Of a stretch of 9,624 bases of DNA, positions 1-6,356 are shown in pieces. Within the stretch, counting starts at the first letter, position 1, and every line of letters starts with the position of its first letter. The notes below the pieces were generated by a model, which saw nothing but the letters and a program-made list of their open reading frames with translations, did not search any database and had not been told where the DNA came from. The position numbers and the translations under genes were made by a program. The DNA comes from Sutterella sp. UBA1442 (lineage in GTDB: Bacteria > Pseudomonadota > Gammaproteobacteria > Burkholderiales > Burkholderiaceae_F), in the NCBI GenBank assembly GCA_002329575.1, contig DCTK01000080.1:14717-24340 (forward strand), written 5' to 3'.

Positions 1-260
1 TCTTGCCCTTGTATGGCGATTTCTTCAATACGACGAACTTCTTCAAGCACTTTCTGTGCCTGCTCAATAATCATCTCACCGACAGGGGTGAGCGAAATTT
101 CTTGCGAGCGTCTTTCAAAGAGATGAACGCCCAATTCTTCCTCGAGCTTACGCACAGCAACCGACAAAGACGGCTGAGAGATAAAGCATGACTCGGCAGC
201 ACGGCCGAAATGGCGTTCGCGGGCGACCGCAATGATGTATTTGAGTTCAGTGAGTGTCAT
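1..260 (-). CDS. oxyR: OxyR-type LysR-family regulator, N-terminal part (cut by window edge)
   Basis: This is the first 86 codons of a LysR-family transcription factor whose remainder lies beyond base 1. The visible protein begins MTLTELKYIIAVARERHFGR and continues with the LysR winged helix-turn-helix (about residues 15-40, including SQPSLSVAVRKLEEELG). From memory this matches betaproteobacterial OxyR far better than other LysR proteins, notably the RHFGRAAESC segment. OxyR senses hydrogen peroxide through a cysteine disulfide and activates catalase and peroxidase genes; the redox cysteines are in the part not seen. The start is well set: GGAGG (bases 265-269, minus strand) lies 4 nt before the ATG, inside the end of recG, and the recG stop and this ATG share one base (TAATG). 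Translation is therefore probably coupled to recG. A related LysR paralogue cannot be excluded without the effector domain. Confidence 0.85.
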   Translation of the reverse strand, partial: MTLTELKYIIAVARERHFGRAAESCFISQPSLSVAVRKLEEELGVHLFERRSQEISLTPVGEMIIEQAQKVLEEVRRIEEIAIQGQ

Positions 261-2311
261 TAGGCCTCCAAAAATCCCTCTGCATGACCAAACCAACGTT
301 TGGCGTGAAGGGCAGCTGCAGAGGGATCAGTTTGCAGCCACTCTTGGGCAAAGTTTCGAGCTTGTTCGACAAGTTCGGCATCAAGCTCCAAATTGGCAAA
401 ACGTAACATCGGCACGCCTGACTGACGCGCCCCAAGAAATTCTCCCGGACCACGAATCTCAAGATCTCGGCGGGCGATTTCAAATCCATCGGTGGTTTCT
501 CGAATAACTTTAAGTCGTTCTCGACCGGTTTCAGACAACTCACCGTAGAGCAAAATACAAAAGCTTTTTTCAGCTCCTCGACCAACACGACCTCGCAGTT
601 GATGAAGTTGTGCAAGCCCGAAGCGCTCGGCGTGTTCAATGACCATCAGCGTAGCGTTAGGGACATCAACGCCGACTTCAATAACGGTTGTCGCGACTAA
701 GACATCGAGAACACCGTCTTGAAATGCCTGCATAATGACTTGTTTTTCATCAGCGGGCAGTGCACCGTGCACAAGGCCAATACGAAGATGGGGCAAACTG
801 CGCTTAAGTTCTTCGTAGGTTTGCGTGGCGGCAGTGAGATCAATTTTTTCGCTTTCTTCAATCAAGGGACATACCCAATACACCTGGCGCCCCTGATTGA
901 CTTGATCGGCAACGGCCCCTAAAACGTCACGCTTTCGTGACAGCGAAATGAGTTTCGTTACGATCGGTTTGCGGCCAGGAGGCAACTCATCGATAACGGA
1001 GACATCCAAGTCGGCCAGATAGCTCATTGCCAATGTTCGGGGAATGGGCGTGGCCGAAAGCATTAATAGATGAGGTAATGAATTCTCTGAGCCTTGGCGC
1101 AGTGCAAGTCGTTGAGCAACACCAAAACGATGTTGTTCATCAACAATAGCAAGTCCCAAGTTGGCAAACTTGACGCTTTCTTGGATGAGCGCATGGGTGC
1201 CGATAATGAGTTGTGCCTGACCTGAGGCAATGGCCTCTAAATTAGCATTTCTCTCTTTAGTCTTTTGTTTGCCGGCTAACCAAGCAAGCTTAATGCCCAA
1301 AGGTTCGAGCCATTGAGCGATTTTTTCGTAATGTTGCTCGGCCAAGATCTCTGTCGGAGCCATTAGCGTTGCTTGGAATCCAGCGTCAATGGCTAACACA
1401 GCGGCAAGCGCTGCAATAATCGTTTTCCCACTTCCCACGTCACCTTGCAAGAGTCGGTTCATGGGGGTGGTTTTTGCCAAATCTGCTCGAATTTCATTAA
1501 AGACGCGACGTTGTGCATCCGTTAGAGCAAAAGGCAAGCGATCAAAGAAACGCTCAATTAAGACTTCCCGCTCTGGAGCAATGGGCTTGGCCTGACTTTG
1601 AGCCTTCAGCGCACGGCTGTGACGAAGCGCAACTTGTTGGGCTACGAGTTCATCGAATTTAAGTCGTTGCCATGCAGCAGCCGTGCGATCTGATAAAGCT
1701 GCAAGACTCGCTCCAACGGGAGGGTGATGTAGATATCGAATCGCATCGGCTAAGCCGGGTAAGTGCAACTTCACCAAAATGTCTGCCGGCATCGGATCGG
1801 AAATCTCTACGTCCAAAAGGGCACGAGAGATGCGTTTTCTGAGCCAATTTTGTGTAATAGACTCGCCGGCCGGATAAACAGGTGTCAGGGTTGACGGCAG
1901 TTGTGCTTGATCAACTGGCGGCTTAATTTTCGGGTGCACCATCTCAAGACCTGTGAAGCCGTCTCGAACCGGTCCATATAGCCGAACGGTTTTGTTGACT
2001 TCAAGTTGTTTGACCTGAGAAGGGAAAAAGTGAAGCAAGCGGACTGACAATGTAGCCGTGCCGTCGGAAACAGTTGCCTGAAGCTGTTCTCCTGAGGGGC
2101 GACGAACTCGCTCGCAACGAATGACTTGACCTTGACACTGCCCGGTGCAGCCAGCCTGAAGCTCGGCGATGGGTGATATTTTTCTTTCGTCCTCATAGCG
2201 AAGCGGCAAATGAAGTACATAATCCCAGTCTTTTTGAAGACCGAGTCGAGCTAGCCGCTCCGAGAGCGGGGCGAGTTTTTCGCCCTTTTTTCTTAATGCC
2301 GGATATGCCAT
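260..2311 (-). CDS. recG: ATP-dependent DNA helicase RecG
   Basis: RecG is the double-stranded DNA translocase that remodels stalled replication forks, D-loops and R-loops in the cytoplasm. The 683-residue product is close to the usual length (E. coli about 693). It has an N-terminal wedge/OB region (about 30-150, with LHLPLRYEDERK at 34-44 and TPVYPAGES at 143-151). The SF2 helicase core follows: Walker A GDVGSGKT (290-297), PTEILAEQH (319-327), DEQH box (391-394), SATPIPRT (419-426), TTVIEVGVDVPNA (541-553) and QLRGRVGRG (571-579). The C-terminal RDLEIRGPGEFLGARQSG (615-632) carries the translocation motif. All helicase motifs look intact. The ATG is the only start available, because an in-frame stop lies at 2333-2335. 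No clear ribosome binding site precedes it, so translation may depend on ridA, which ends 28 nt upstream. The downstream neighbour oxyR overlaps by one base. Codon use is mixed, unlike the strongly biased plus-strand genes. Confidence 0.97.
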   Translation of the reverse strand: MAYPALRKKGEKLAPLSERLARLGLQKDWDYVLHLPLRYEDERKISPIAELQAGCTGQCQGQVIRCERVRRPSGEQLQATVSDGTATLSVRLLHFFPSQVKQLEVNKTVRLYGPVRDGFTGLEMVHPKIKPPVDQAQLPSTLTPVYPAGESITQNWLRKRISRALLDVEISDPMPADILVKLHLPGLADAIRYLHHPPVGASLAALSDRTAAAWQRLKFDELVAQQVALRHSRALKAQSQAKPIAPEREVLIERFFDRLPFALTDAQRRVFNEIRADLAKTTPMNRLLQGDVGSGKTIIAALAAVLAIDAGFQATLMAPTEILAEQHYEKIAQWLEPLGIKLAWLAGKQKTKERNANLEAIASGQAQLIIGTHALIQESVKFANLGLAIVDEQHRFGVAQRLALRQGSENSLPHLLMLSATPIPRTLAMSYLADLDVSVIDELPPGRKPIVTKLISLSRKRDVLGAVADQVNQGRQVYWVCPLIEESEKIDLTAATQTYEELKRSLPHLRIGLVHGALPADEKQVIMQAFQDGVLDVLVATTVIEVGVDVPNATLMVIEHAERFGLAQLHQLRGRVGRGAEKSFCILLYGELSETGRERLKVIRETTDGFEIARRDLEIRGPGEFLGARQSGVPMLRFANLELDAELVEQARNFAQEWLQTDPSAAALHAKRWFGHAEGFLEA

Positions 2312-2339
2312 ATCGAAGCAACGGGCAGTGTGTTATTAA

Positions 2340-2717
2340 TTAGAGCGCGACGATCGCTTCGACTTCAACGGCGGCACCCTTAGGCAGCGCGGCAACTGCA
2401 AAACAGCTACGAGCAGGGTAGGGAGCTTGACAGAAGTCTTGCATGACGGCGTTTACAACCGGGAAGTCTTTCATGTCTGTCAAAAAGATCGTGACCTTCA
2501 TGATGTTTTGCATTGAGCCGCCCGCAGCTTCAATAATTGCCTTCAGATTCGCAAAAGCTTGTTCGGCTTGAGCCTTGAACTCAGTGGGCAATTCGCCGGT
2601 AGTCGGCACGATGCCGAGTTGACCGGACGTAAAGAGCGTCGGCGTGCCTTTGGTAGCTTGGGAGTAGGGGCCGATAGCGGCCGGAGCGGCATCAGTGTGA
2701 ACGATTTCATGCGACAT
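2340..2717 (-). CDS. ridA: RidA family 2-iminobutanoate/2-iminopropanoate deaminase
   Basis: RidA (YjgF/YER057c/UK114 family) hydrolyses reactive 2-aminoacrylate and related enamines/imines made by PLP enzymes such as threonine and serine dehydratases, protecting other PLP enzymes. The 125-residue protein starts MSHEIVHTDAAPAAIGPYSQ and has the family hallmarks: IGPYSQ (15-20), TSGQLG (30-35), the PARSCFAVAALPKGA block (101-115) with the substrate carboxylate-binding arginine R103, and glutamate E120 in VEVEAIV. It should form a cytoplasmic trimer. A longer reading frame extends 44 codons upstream, but I chose the internal ATG. The family start aligns there, AGAGGA stands 6 nt before it, and the upstream part is a repeat-containing promoter region. 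It is the first gene of the ridA-recG-oxyR run, 28 nt from recG. Confidence 0.95.
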   Translation of the reverse strand: MSHEIVHTDAAPAAIGPYSQATKGTPTLFTSGQLGIVPTTGELPTEFKAQAEQAFANLKAIIEAAGGSMQNIMKVTIFLTDMKDFPVVNAVMQDFCQAPYPARSCFAVAALPKGAAVEVEAIVAL

Positions 2718-2783
2718 GATGAGTCCTCTTATATAAAAGAATGTCAACGGGAATTGCGATTGATTTTTTCTATCAAAACGCAG

Positions 2784-2810
2784 TTTGCGATAAGTATAAA
2801 CTATCGTAAA
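2784..2810. promoter_or_regulatory. Imperfect palindrome, possible operator over the ridA promoter
   Basis: TTTGCGATA (2784-2792) and TATCGTAAA (2802-2810) form an inverted repeat with one mismatch around a 9-bp spacer. Within it, ATAA-N7-CTAT (2790-2804) is one base off an OxyR half-site (ATAG-N7-CTAT). The second half expected of a full OxyR site is not present at the right spacing. It overlaps the candidate -10 of the operon that encodes OxyR, so autoregulation is conceivable but unproven. Confidence 0.35.
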
Positions 2811-2819
2811 GAATGTTAA
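2793..2819 (-). promoter_or_regulatory. Candidate sigma-70 promoter for the ridA-recG-oxyR operon
   Basis: Read on the minus strand there is TTAACA (2819-2814) and TATACT (2798-2793), separated by 15 nt, which is shorter than the ideal 17. Transcription would begin near 2786, leaving roughly 70 nt of leader before ridA. The -10 element sits in the middle of the imperfect palindrome 2784-2810, as a repressor or redox-regulator site might. This is pattern matching only. Confidence 0.3.
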
Positions 2820-2821
2820 GG

Positions 2822-2836
2822 GACAATTGGATTGTC
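2822..2836. repeat. Perfect 6-bp inverted repeat, 3-bp centre
   Basis: GACAAT and ATTGTC flank TGG. It lies just upstream of the candidate ridA -35 and partly inside the second copy of the 27-bp direct repeat. It could be an operator or a chance palindrome; the first repeat copy does not keep the symmetry. Confidence 0.3.
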
Positions 2837-3019
2837 TGTTTTTTGTCAAAAAAGTGGTCTTTTTAGACCTGGCTCAAGGGTGAAAAACGCCCTCTGATCG
2901 AGTTTGGTGTAAACTTCGGGTTAATCCCAATGGGTGTATGAGAAGACTGCCACTAAACTCTCGCTCAATCGATCGTAGAGTCCGGTGTGGTTTTCGGACC
3001 CTGTGGTAATAATATTGTT

Positions 3020-3090
3020 TCTCTTTATACAGGTGAGGGAGACTTCGGATGTCTTCGGACTTTCGAAGTGTTTACTCATATATAAAGAGA
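3020..3090 (+). ncRNA. Extended compound stem-loop with UUCG tetraloop in the frdA leader
   Basis: Four helices nest in order: TCTCTTTATA (3020-3029) with TATAAAGAGA (3081-3090), ten perfect pairs; TGAG (3034-3037) with CTCA (3075-3078); ACTTCG (3042-3047) with CGAAGT (3064-3069); and GTC/GAC (3051-3053, 3058-3060) closed by a UUCG tetraloop. Short internal loops separate them. The regular nesting over 71 nt is unlikely to be chance and suggests a folded RNA element. A weak extended -10-like stretch (TGGTAATAAT, 3004-3013) would put a transcript start close to the first stem base. Function is unknown. Confidence 0.45.
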
Positions 3091-3150
3091 GTCGATTTTA
3101 AAACGACGGACCCGATTGAGACTTCGAGTGGAAGTGACAACTCCGCTTGA
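3049..3150 (+). CDS. Possible 33-residue leader peptide (doubtful)
   Basis: A short frame starts with ATG inside the compound stem and ends at TGA (3148-3150); the product begins MSSDFRSVYSYIKRVDFKTT. A purine-rich GAGGGAG (3035-3041) lies 7 nt before the ATG and could serve as a ribosome binding site. I recognise no family. The peptide has no run of one amino acid that would suggest classical attenuation. It lies in a region otherwise best explained by RNA structure, so it may be chance; translation through it would disrupt the 3020-3090 fold. Confidence 0.15.
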   Translation: MSSDFRSVYSYIKRVDFKTTDPIETSSGSDNSA

Positions 3151-3375
3151 AAGGGTACCGCGGAGTATTTGTCCGTATTGAGAGCGAGAACTCACGGCTT
3201 TAACTACAGTTTCGCAGTGGTTACTTAACTGCGGCGAACACTGAAAAGAGAGTATGTATTCTCTTGGGTTTCCCGAAGCCGGTGAATCGTTAGGAGCTCC
3301 AAGACGAACAAGGGGAACCTTTTTAAAAAAGACCCCTGCCGTTTTTCGGTACGTAAGTATTGAAGGCGGCGGCCC

Positions 3376-3396
3376 TCTTGGATCAAGGAGACCAAG
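3376..3396 (+). promoter_or_regulatory. Shine-Dalgarno of frdA within competing hairpins
   Basis: The frdA ribosome binding site AAGGAG (3385-3390) stands 11 nt before the ATG. The upstream CTTGG (3377-3381) can pair with CCAAG (3392-3396), which puts the binding site in the loop. Alternatively TCTTG (3376-3380) pairs with CAAGG (3384-3388), which hides it. The two folds exclude each other, so a translation switch is possible, although both are short. Confidence 0.35.
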
Positions 3397-3401
3397 TAAT
3401 T

Positions 3402-5384
3402 ATGAAAATCATCTACACCGACGTGCTGGTGGTAGGCGCTGGCTTGGCCGGTTTGCGCATGGCAGTTGCTGCCAAGCACCGTGGTCATGACGCCATCATC
3501 TTGTCGCTGGTGCCGCCGAAGCGTTCTCACTCGAAGGCCGCTCAAGGTGGTATGCAAGCTTCTTTGGGTAACGTAATTAAGGGTTTGGGCGACAACGAAG
3601 ACGTCCACTTCGCCGATACGGTTAAAGGTTCCGACTGGGGTGCTGACCAAGACGTCGCCCGTATGTTCGTGAACACCGCCCCGAAGGCTGTGCGTGAATT
3701 GGCTGCTTGGGGTGTGCCCTGGAGCCGTATTACCCCGGGTGACCGCCAAGTGATTATTAACGGCGAACGCGTGACGATTACCGAACGCAAGGAAGCCGCT
3801 GGCTTGATCGGTCAACGTGACTTCGGTGGTACGAAGAAGTGGCGTACGTGCTTCGTGTCTGACGGCACGGGTCACGCCATGTTGAACGCTGTTTCTGACC
3901 GCGTGATCGCAGAACACATTCCTGTGGTCGAACGTGTGGAAGCTATCGCTTTGATTCACGACGGCAAGCGTTGCTACGGTGCCGTGGTGCGTGATTTGAT
4001 CACGGGCGAATTGATGGCCTATGTTGCTAAGGCAACGGCTATCGCTGCCGGCGGTGCCGGTCGCTTGTTCCGTGTGACCACCAACGCTGTGATCTGCGAA
4101 GGTACGGGTCACTCCTTGGCTTTGGAAACGGGTATTGCTACGTTGGGTAACATGGAAGCCGTTCAGTTCCACCCGACGGGTATTTTCCCGGCCGGTATTT
4201 TGGTGACCGAAGGTTGCCGTGGTGACGGTGGTTTGTTGCGTGACGTTGATGGTCACCGCTTCATGCCCGATGTGGAACCGGAAAAGAAAGAATTGGCCTC
4301 CCGTGACGTGGTTAGCCGTCGTATGGAAGAACGTATTGCTCAAGGCAAGGGCGTTAAGAGCCGCTTCGGTGAACACATTTGGTTGGACATCACGCTCTTG
4401 GGCGAACATCACATCAAGCACAACTTGCGTGAAGTGTATGAAATCTGCCACTACTTCCTCGGCGTTGACCCTGTGAAGGAATGGATCCCTGTGCGTCCTG
4501 CTCAACACTACACGATGGGTGGTATCCGCACCGACTACACTGGTGAAAGCCGTCAATTGAAGGGCTTGTTTGCTGCCGGTGAGTGCGCCTGCTGGGATAT
4601 GCACGGCTTTAACCGTTTGGGTGGTAACTCCGTGGCTGAAACGGTGGTTGCCGGTATGCTCGTCGGTGAATACATTGCTGACTTCTGCGAAAAGGCTGAA
4701 AACGTCATCGATATCCCGACCTCGATCGTCTATGACTTCATCAAGCGTGAACAGGCCAAGCTTGACGCCTTCTGCAACAACTCCGGTACTGAAGATCCGG
4801 CCAAGTTGCGTGAACGTATGCAAGACATCATGACGTCCAAGATCGGTATTTTCCGTCGCGGTGCCGATATGGAAAGCGCCGTGAGCGAATTGGAAGACCT
4901 CTACAAGCGTTCCTTCAACGTTCCGGTCAAGAGCCTATTGGGTGCCAATGTTGAATTGACCTACGCTTACCGTACGCAAAAGATGTTGCGTCTTGCTTTG
5001 ACGATCGCCTGCGGTGCTGCTGCCCGTACGGAATCCCGTGGTGCTCACTTCCGTGAAGACTACCCGGTTCGTGACGACAGCAAGTGGCTCAAGCGTACGT
5101 TGACGAGCTGGGGCGACAACGACACGTTGCCGACCATCTCTTACGAAGATCTCGACGTCAACAAGATGGAATTGCCTCCGGGCTGGCGTGGTTACGGTGC
5201 CAAGAATTACATCGACCACCCGGATACGGCCAAGCGTCAAGCCGAAGTCGACGAAATCCGTGCCAAGATGGAAGCCGAAGGCGCCGATCGTTTTGCTATC
5301 CAAAACGCTTTGATGCCGTACGCTCACCTCTTGCCGAAGCGTCTGCAAGGTAAGAATGAACGCATTGATGAACCCTTGGCCTAA
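3402..5384 (+). CDS. frdA: Fumarate reductase flavoprotein subunit FrdA
   Basis: This is the catalytic subunit that reduces fumarate to succinate at a covalently bound FAD, the last step of anaerobic fumarate respiration. The 660-residue protein is close to Wolinella succinogenes FrdA (656 residues) as I recall it, through blocks such as [17 protein letters not shown] (64-80). Visible features are the dinucleotide fold VVGAGLAG (10-17), [17 protein letters not shown] with the flavin-attaching H43, HPTG (257-260), and ASRDVVSRR (299-307) with the proton-donating R301. QHYTMGG follows with H369, then [10 protein letters not shown] with R405. The C-terminal [16 protein letters not shown] (544-559) is also typical. 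I chose the ATG 14 codons inside the longest frame because the family start aligns there and AAGGAG precedes it. frdB follows after 14 nt. Succinate dehydrogenase SdhA is the alternative, but the Wolinella likeness and the aspA/dcuA context favour fumarate reduction. Codon use is strongly biased, suggesting high expression. Confidence 0.93.
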   Translation: MKIIYTDVLVVGAGLAGLRMAVAAKHRGHDAIILSLVPPKRSHSKAAQGGMQASLGNVIKGLGDNEDVHFADTVKGSDWGADQDVARMFVNTAPKAVRELAAWGVPWSRITPGDRQVIINGERVTITERKEAAGLIGQRDFGGTKKWRTCFVSDGTGHAMLNAVSDRVIAEHIPVVERVEAIALIHDGKRCYGAVVRDLITGELMAYVAKATAIAAGGAGRLFRVTTNAVICEGTGHSLALETGIATLGNMEAVQFHPTGIFPAGILVTEGCRGDGGLLRDVDGHRFMPDVEPEKKELASRDVVSRRMEERIAQGKGVKSRFGEHIWLDITLLGEHHIKHNLREVYEICHYFLGVDPVKEWIPVRPAQHYTMGGIRTDYTGESRQLKGLFAAGECACWDMHGFNRLGGNSVAETVVAGMLVGEYIADFCEKAENVIDIPTSIVYDFIKREQAKLDAFCNNSGTEDPAKLRERMQDIMTSKIGIFRRGADMESAVSELEDLYKRSFNVPVKSLLGANVELTYAYRTQKMLRLALTIACGAAARTESRGAHFREDYPVRDDSKWLKRTLTSWGDNDTLPTISYEDLDVNKMELPPGWRGYGAKNYIDHPDTAKRQAEVDEIRAKMEAEGADRFAIQNALMPYAHLLPKRLQGKNERIDEPLA

Positions 5385-5398
5385 GGAGCTGACGAAAA

Positions 5399-6205
5399 AT
5401 GAGTGAAAACAAAACCCAAAAGCAACATCGTCTGCTCAAGATCAGCATCTTGCGCTACAACCCTGCTGATCCGGCCAGCGTGCCGCACATGCAGACGTTT
5501 GAATTGGAAGAATCCGATTCTATGACCTTGTTTATCGCCTTGAACGAATTGCGCGATAAGCAAGACCCCTCCTTGCAATTTGACTTCGTGTGCCGTGCCG
5601 GTATTTGCGGTTCCTGCGCCATGATGATCAATGGTAAGCCCGGTTTGGCTTGCCGTACGTTGACTCGCGACTTGCCGACCGAATTCACGTTGGCTCCGTT
5701 GCCTGCCTTCGAATTGATCGGCGACTTGTCCGTCAATACGGGTAAGTGGATGCGCAATATGAGCGAACGCATGGAAACGTGGGTTCACTTGAAGGAAGAA
5801 GAAGTCGATATCTGCCGCAAGGAAGAACCGATGGATCCGCAATTGGCCGAAGATATTTATCTCTTGGACCGTTGCGTTGAATGCGGTTGCTGTATCGCTG
5901 GTTGCGGTACGGTTCGTATGCGTCCGGACTTCGTCGGTGGCGTGGCTATCAACAAGATCGCCCGTTTCCGTCTTGACCCGCGCGACAACCGCAATGACGC
6001 TGACTACTACGAAGTGGTTGGCGACGACAGCGGCGTTTTCGGTTGCATGAGCTTGTTGGCTTGCCACGACTTCTGCCCGAAGCAATTGCCGTTGAAGACC
6101 CAAATTGCCTTCATCCGTCGTAAGATGGCTGAACAAGGCATTCGCGGCTACGACAAGGTTTTGCCGACTCCCAAGAAGGCAATCCCCATCAAAGTCGTGA
6201 AGTAA
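5399..6205 (+). CDS. frdB: Fumarate reductase iron-sulfur subunit FrdB
   Basis: FrdB carries electrons from the membrane quinol site to the FAD in FrdA. The 268-residue protein has all three cluster motifs. The [2Fe-2S] ferredoxin domain uses C65, C70, C73 and C85 (CRAGICGSC...C). The [4Fe-4S] cluster uses C159, C162, C165 and C226. The [3Fe-4S] cluster uses C169, C216 and C222 (RCVECGCCIAGC and CMSLLACHDFCP). These match Wolinella FrdB in order and spacing as I recall it. The protein is longer than the usual 239-244 residues, with about 10 extra at the N-terminus and a lysine-rich C-terminal tail of about 20 residues (from about 248, ending KAIPIKVVK). Its ribosome binding site AAGGAG overlaps the frdA stop, so the two are co-translated. 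No membrane anchor gene (frdC or frdCD) follows; the next gene is aspA. Confidence 0.94.
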   Translation: MSENKTQKQHRLLKISILRYNPADPASVPHMQTFELEESDSMTLFIALNELRDKQDPSLQFDFVCRAGICGSCAMMINGKPGLACRTLTRDLPTEFTLAPLPAFELIGDLSVNTGKWMRNMSERMETWVHLKEEEVDICRKEEPMDPQLAEDIYLLDRCVECGCCIAGCGTVRMRPDFVGGVAINKIARFRLDPRDNRNDADYYEVVGDDSGVFGCMSLLACHDFCPKQLPLKTQIAFIRRKMAEQGIRGYDKVLPTPKKAIPIKVVK

Positions 6206-6208
6206 TTC

Positions 6209-6260
6209 TCAGATGAATCGAAGGCGGTGCGATGAGTCGCACCGCCGGAGATAAATCTGA
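6209..6260 (+). promoter_or_regulatory. Strong intercistronic stem-loop after frdB
   Basis: GGCGGTGCGA (6223-6232) and TCGCACCGCC (6237-6246) form a perfect 10-bp GC-rich stem with a TGAG loop, 17 nt after the frdB stop. An outer helix TCAGAT/ATCTGA (6209-6214, 6255-6260) encloses it. No U-run follows, so it is not a standard intrinsic terminator. It more likely protects the 3' end of frdAB mRNA or marks a processing site between frdB and aspA. Confidence 0.6.
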
Positions 6261-6264
6261 AACC

Positions 6265-6330
6265 CTGCGCGGTCTTAATGGACCGACGGCTCCTCGAAAG
6301 GGGTTGCCGGTTATGGCTGACGCAGTTTTT
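6265..6330 (+). ncRNA. Three-way-junction RNA with U-run in the aspA leader
   Basis: A closing helix CTGCG/CGCAG (6265-6269, 6321-6325) encloses two hairpins. The first is CGGTC/GACCG with a TTAATG loop (6270-6285). The second is CGGC/GCCG (6287-6309), with an inner TCCT/AGGG helix and a CGAA loop. Eleven unpaired bases (6310-6320) join back to the closing helix, which is followed directly by TTTTT (6326-6330). The layout resembles a ligand-binding junction fused to an attenuator, or a branched terminator. aspA starts 59 nt downstream. I do not recognise a known riboswitch consensus. Confidence 0.45.
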
Positions 6331-6337
6331 AAAGTGG

Positions 6338-6356
6338 AGACGCCTCAAAGACGCCT
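6338..6356. repeat. Direct repeat of AGACGCCT with 11-bp period upstream of aspA
   Basis: Two exact copies of AGACGCCT (6338-6345 and 6349-6356) are separated by CAA. The 11-bp period places them on the same face of the DNA helix, as for tandem regulator subunits. They sit just before the AT-rich stretch (6357-6371) and the aspA ribosome binding site. Chance cannot be excluded for an 8-bp repeat. Confidence 0.35.

Larger units (their letters stand above)
2736..2834. repeat. Imperfect direct repeat (two copies, 72-bp period) upstream of ridA
   Basis: Two copies of a 27-bp sequence start with AAAGAATGT at 2736-2762 and 2808-2834; 20 of 27 positions agree without gaps. Similarity continues past both copies with small gaps: each is followed by a run of T and then TCAAAA. 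Because the period is a multiple of three, a minus-strand translation shows the same peptide twice (QSNCPLTFF and QSQFPLTFF). That frame is probably not coding, so the repeat reads as an old local duplication of the promoter region or as two related protein-binding sites. Confidence 0.6.
2877..3349 (+). promoter_or_regulatory. Long multi-hairpin leader region upstream of frdA
   Basis: This stretch holds no convincing protein gene but an unusual density of plus-strand hairpins. They are AGGGTG/CGCCCT with an A5 loop (2877-2893), GTCCG/CGGAC (2980-2999), the compound stem 3020-3090 (listed separately), and GTCG/CGAC (3091-3107). Further on come ACTTC/GAAGT (3121-3135), ACTCCGC/GCGGAGT with a 13-nt loop (3140-3166), TGAG/CTCA plus CCG/CGG (3173-3197), and a bulged stem of about 12 bp (3207-3243). 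The last ones are AAGAGAGTA/TATTCTCTT (3246-3265), AGGGG/CCCCT (3311-3337) and CCG/CGG (3339-3349). None is a clear terminator. If transcribed, it would be a structured 5' untranslated region of up to about 500 nt for frdAB. The transcription start is unknown. I recognise no known riboswitch class. Confidence 0.45.

Noticed and set aside
2760..2776. FNR-like TTGAT...ATCAA site
   Set aside because: The half-sites are 7 bp apart, whereas FNR needs 4; no properly spaced FNR box was found in the spacers by eye.
2718..2849. 44-codon N-terminal extension of RidA
   Set aside because: The internal ATG at 2717 has a good Shine-Dalgarno and the family start; the extension is the duplicated promoter region.
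2856..2869. Minus-strand hairpin followed by a T-run as a terminator
   Set aside because: The stem is only 5 bp with an A-rich loop, and no gene upstream on that strand would need it.
2938..3009. 23-residue frame beginning MRRLPLNSRS in the frd spacer
   Set aside because: No ribosome binding site and no distinctive features; likely chance.
3254..3490. 78-residue frame overlapping the start of frdA
   Set aside because: It overlaps frdA out of frame, lacks a ribosome binding site and runs through hairpins 3311-3349.
3225..4823. 532-residue open frame antisense to frdA
   Set aside because: It mirrors frdA codons; the strong codon bias avoids TTA, CTA and TCA, so no antisense stops arise. It shows no recognisable domain.
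5381..6136. 251-residue open frame antisense to frdB
   Set aside because: Same codon-bias shadow; the sense strand holds all iron-sulfur cysteines of FrdB.
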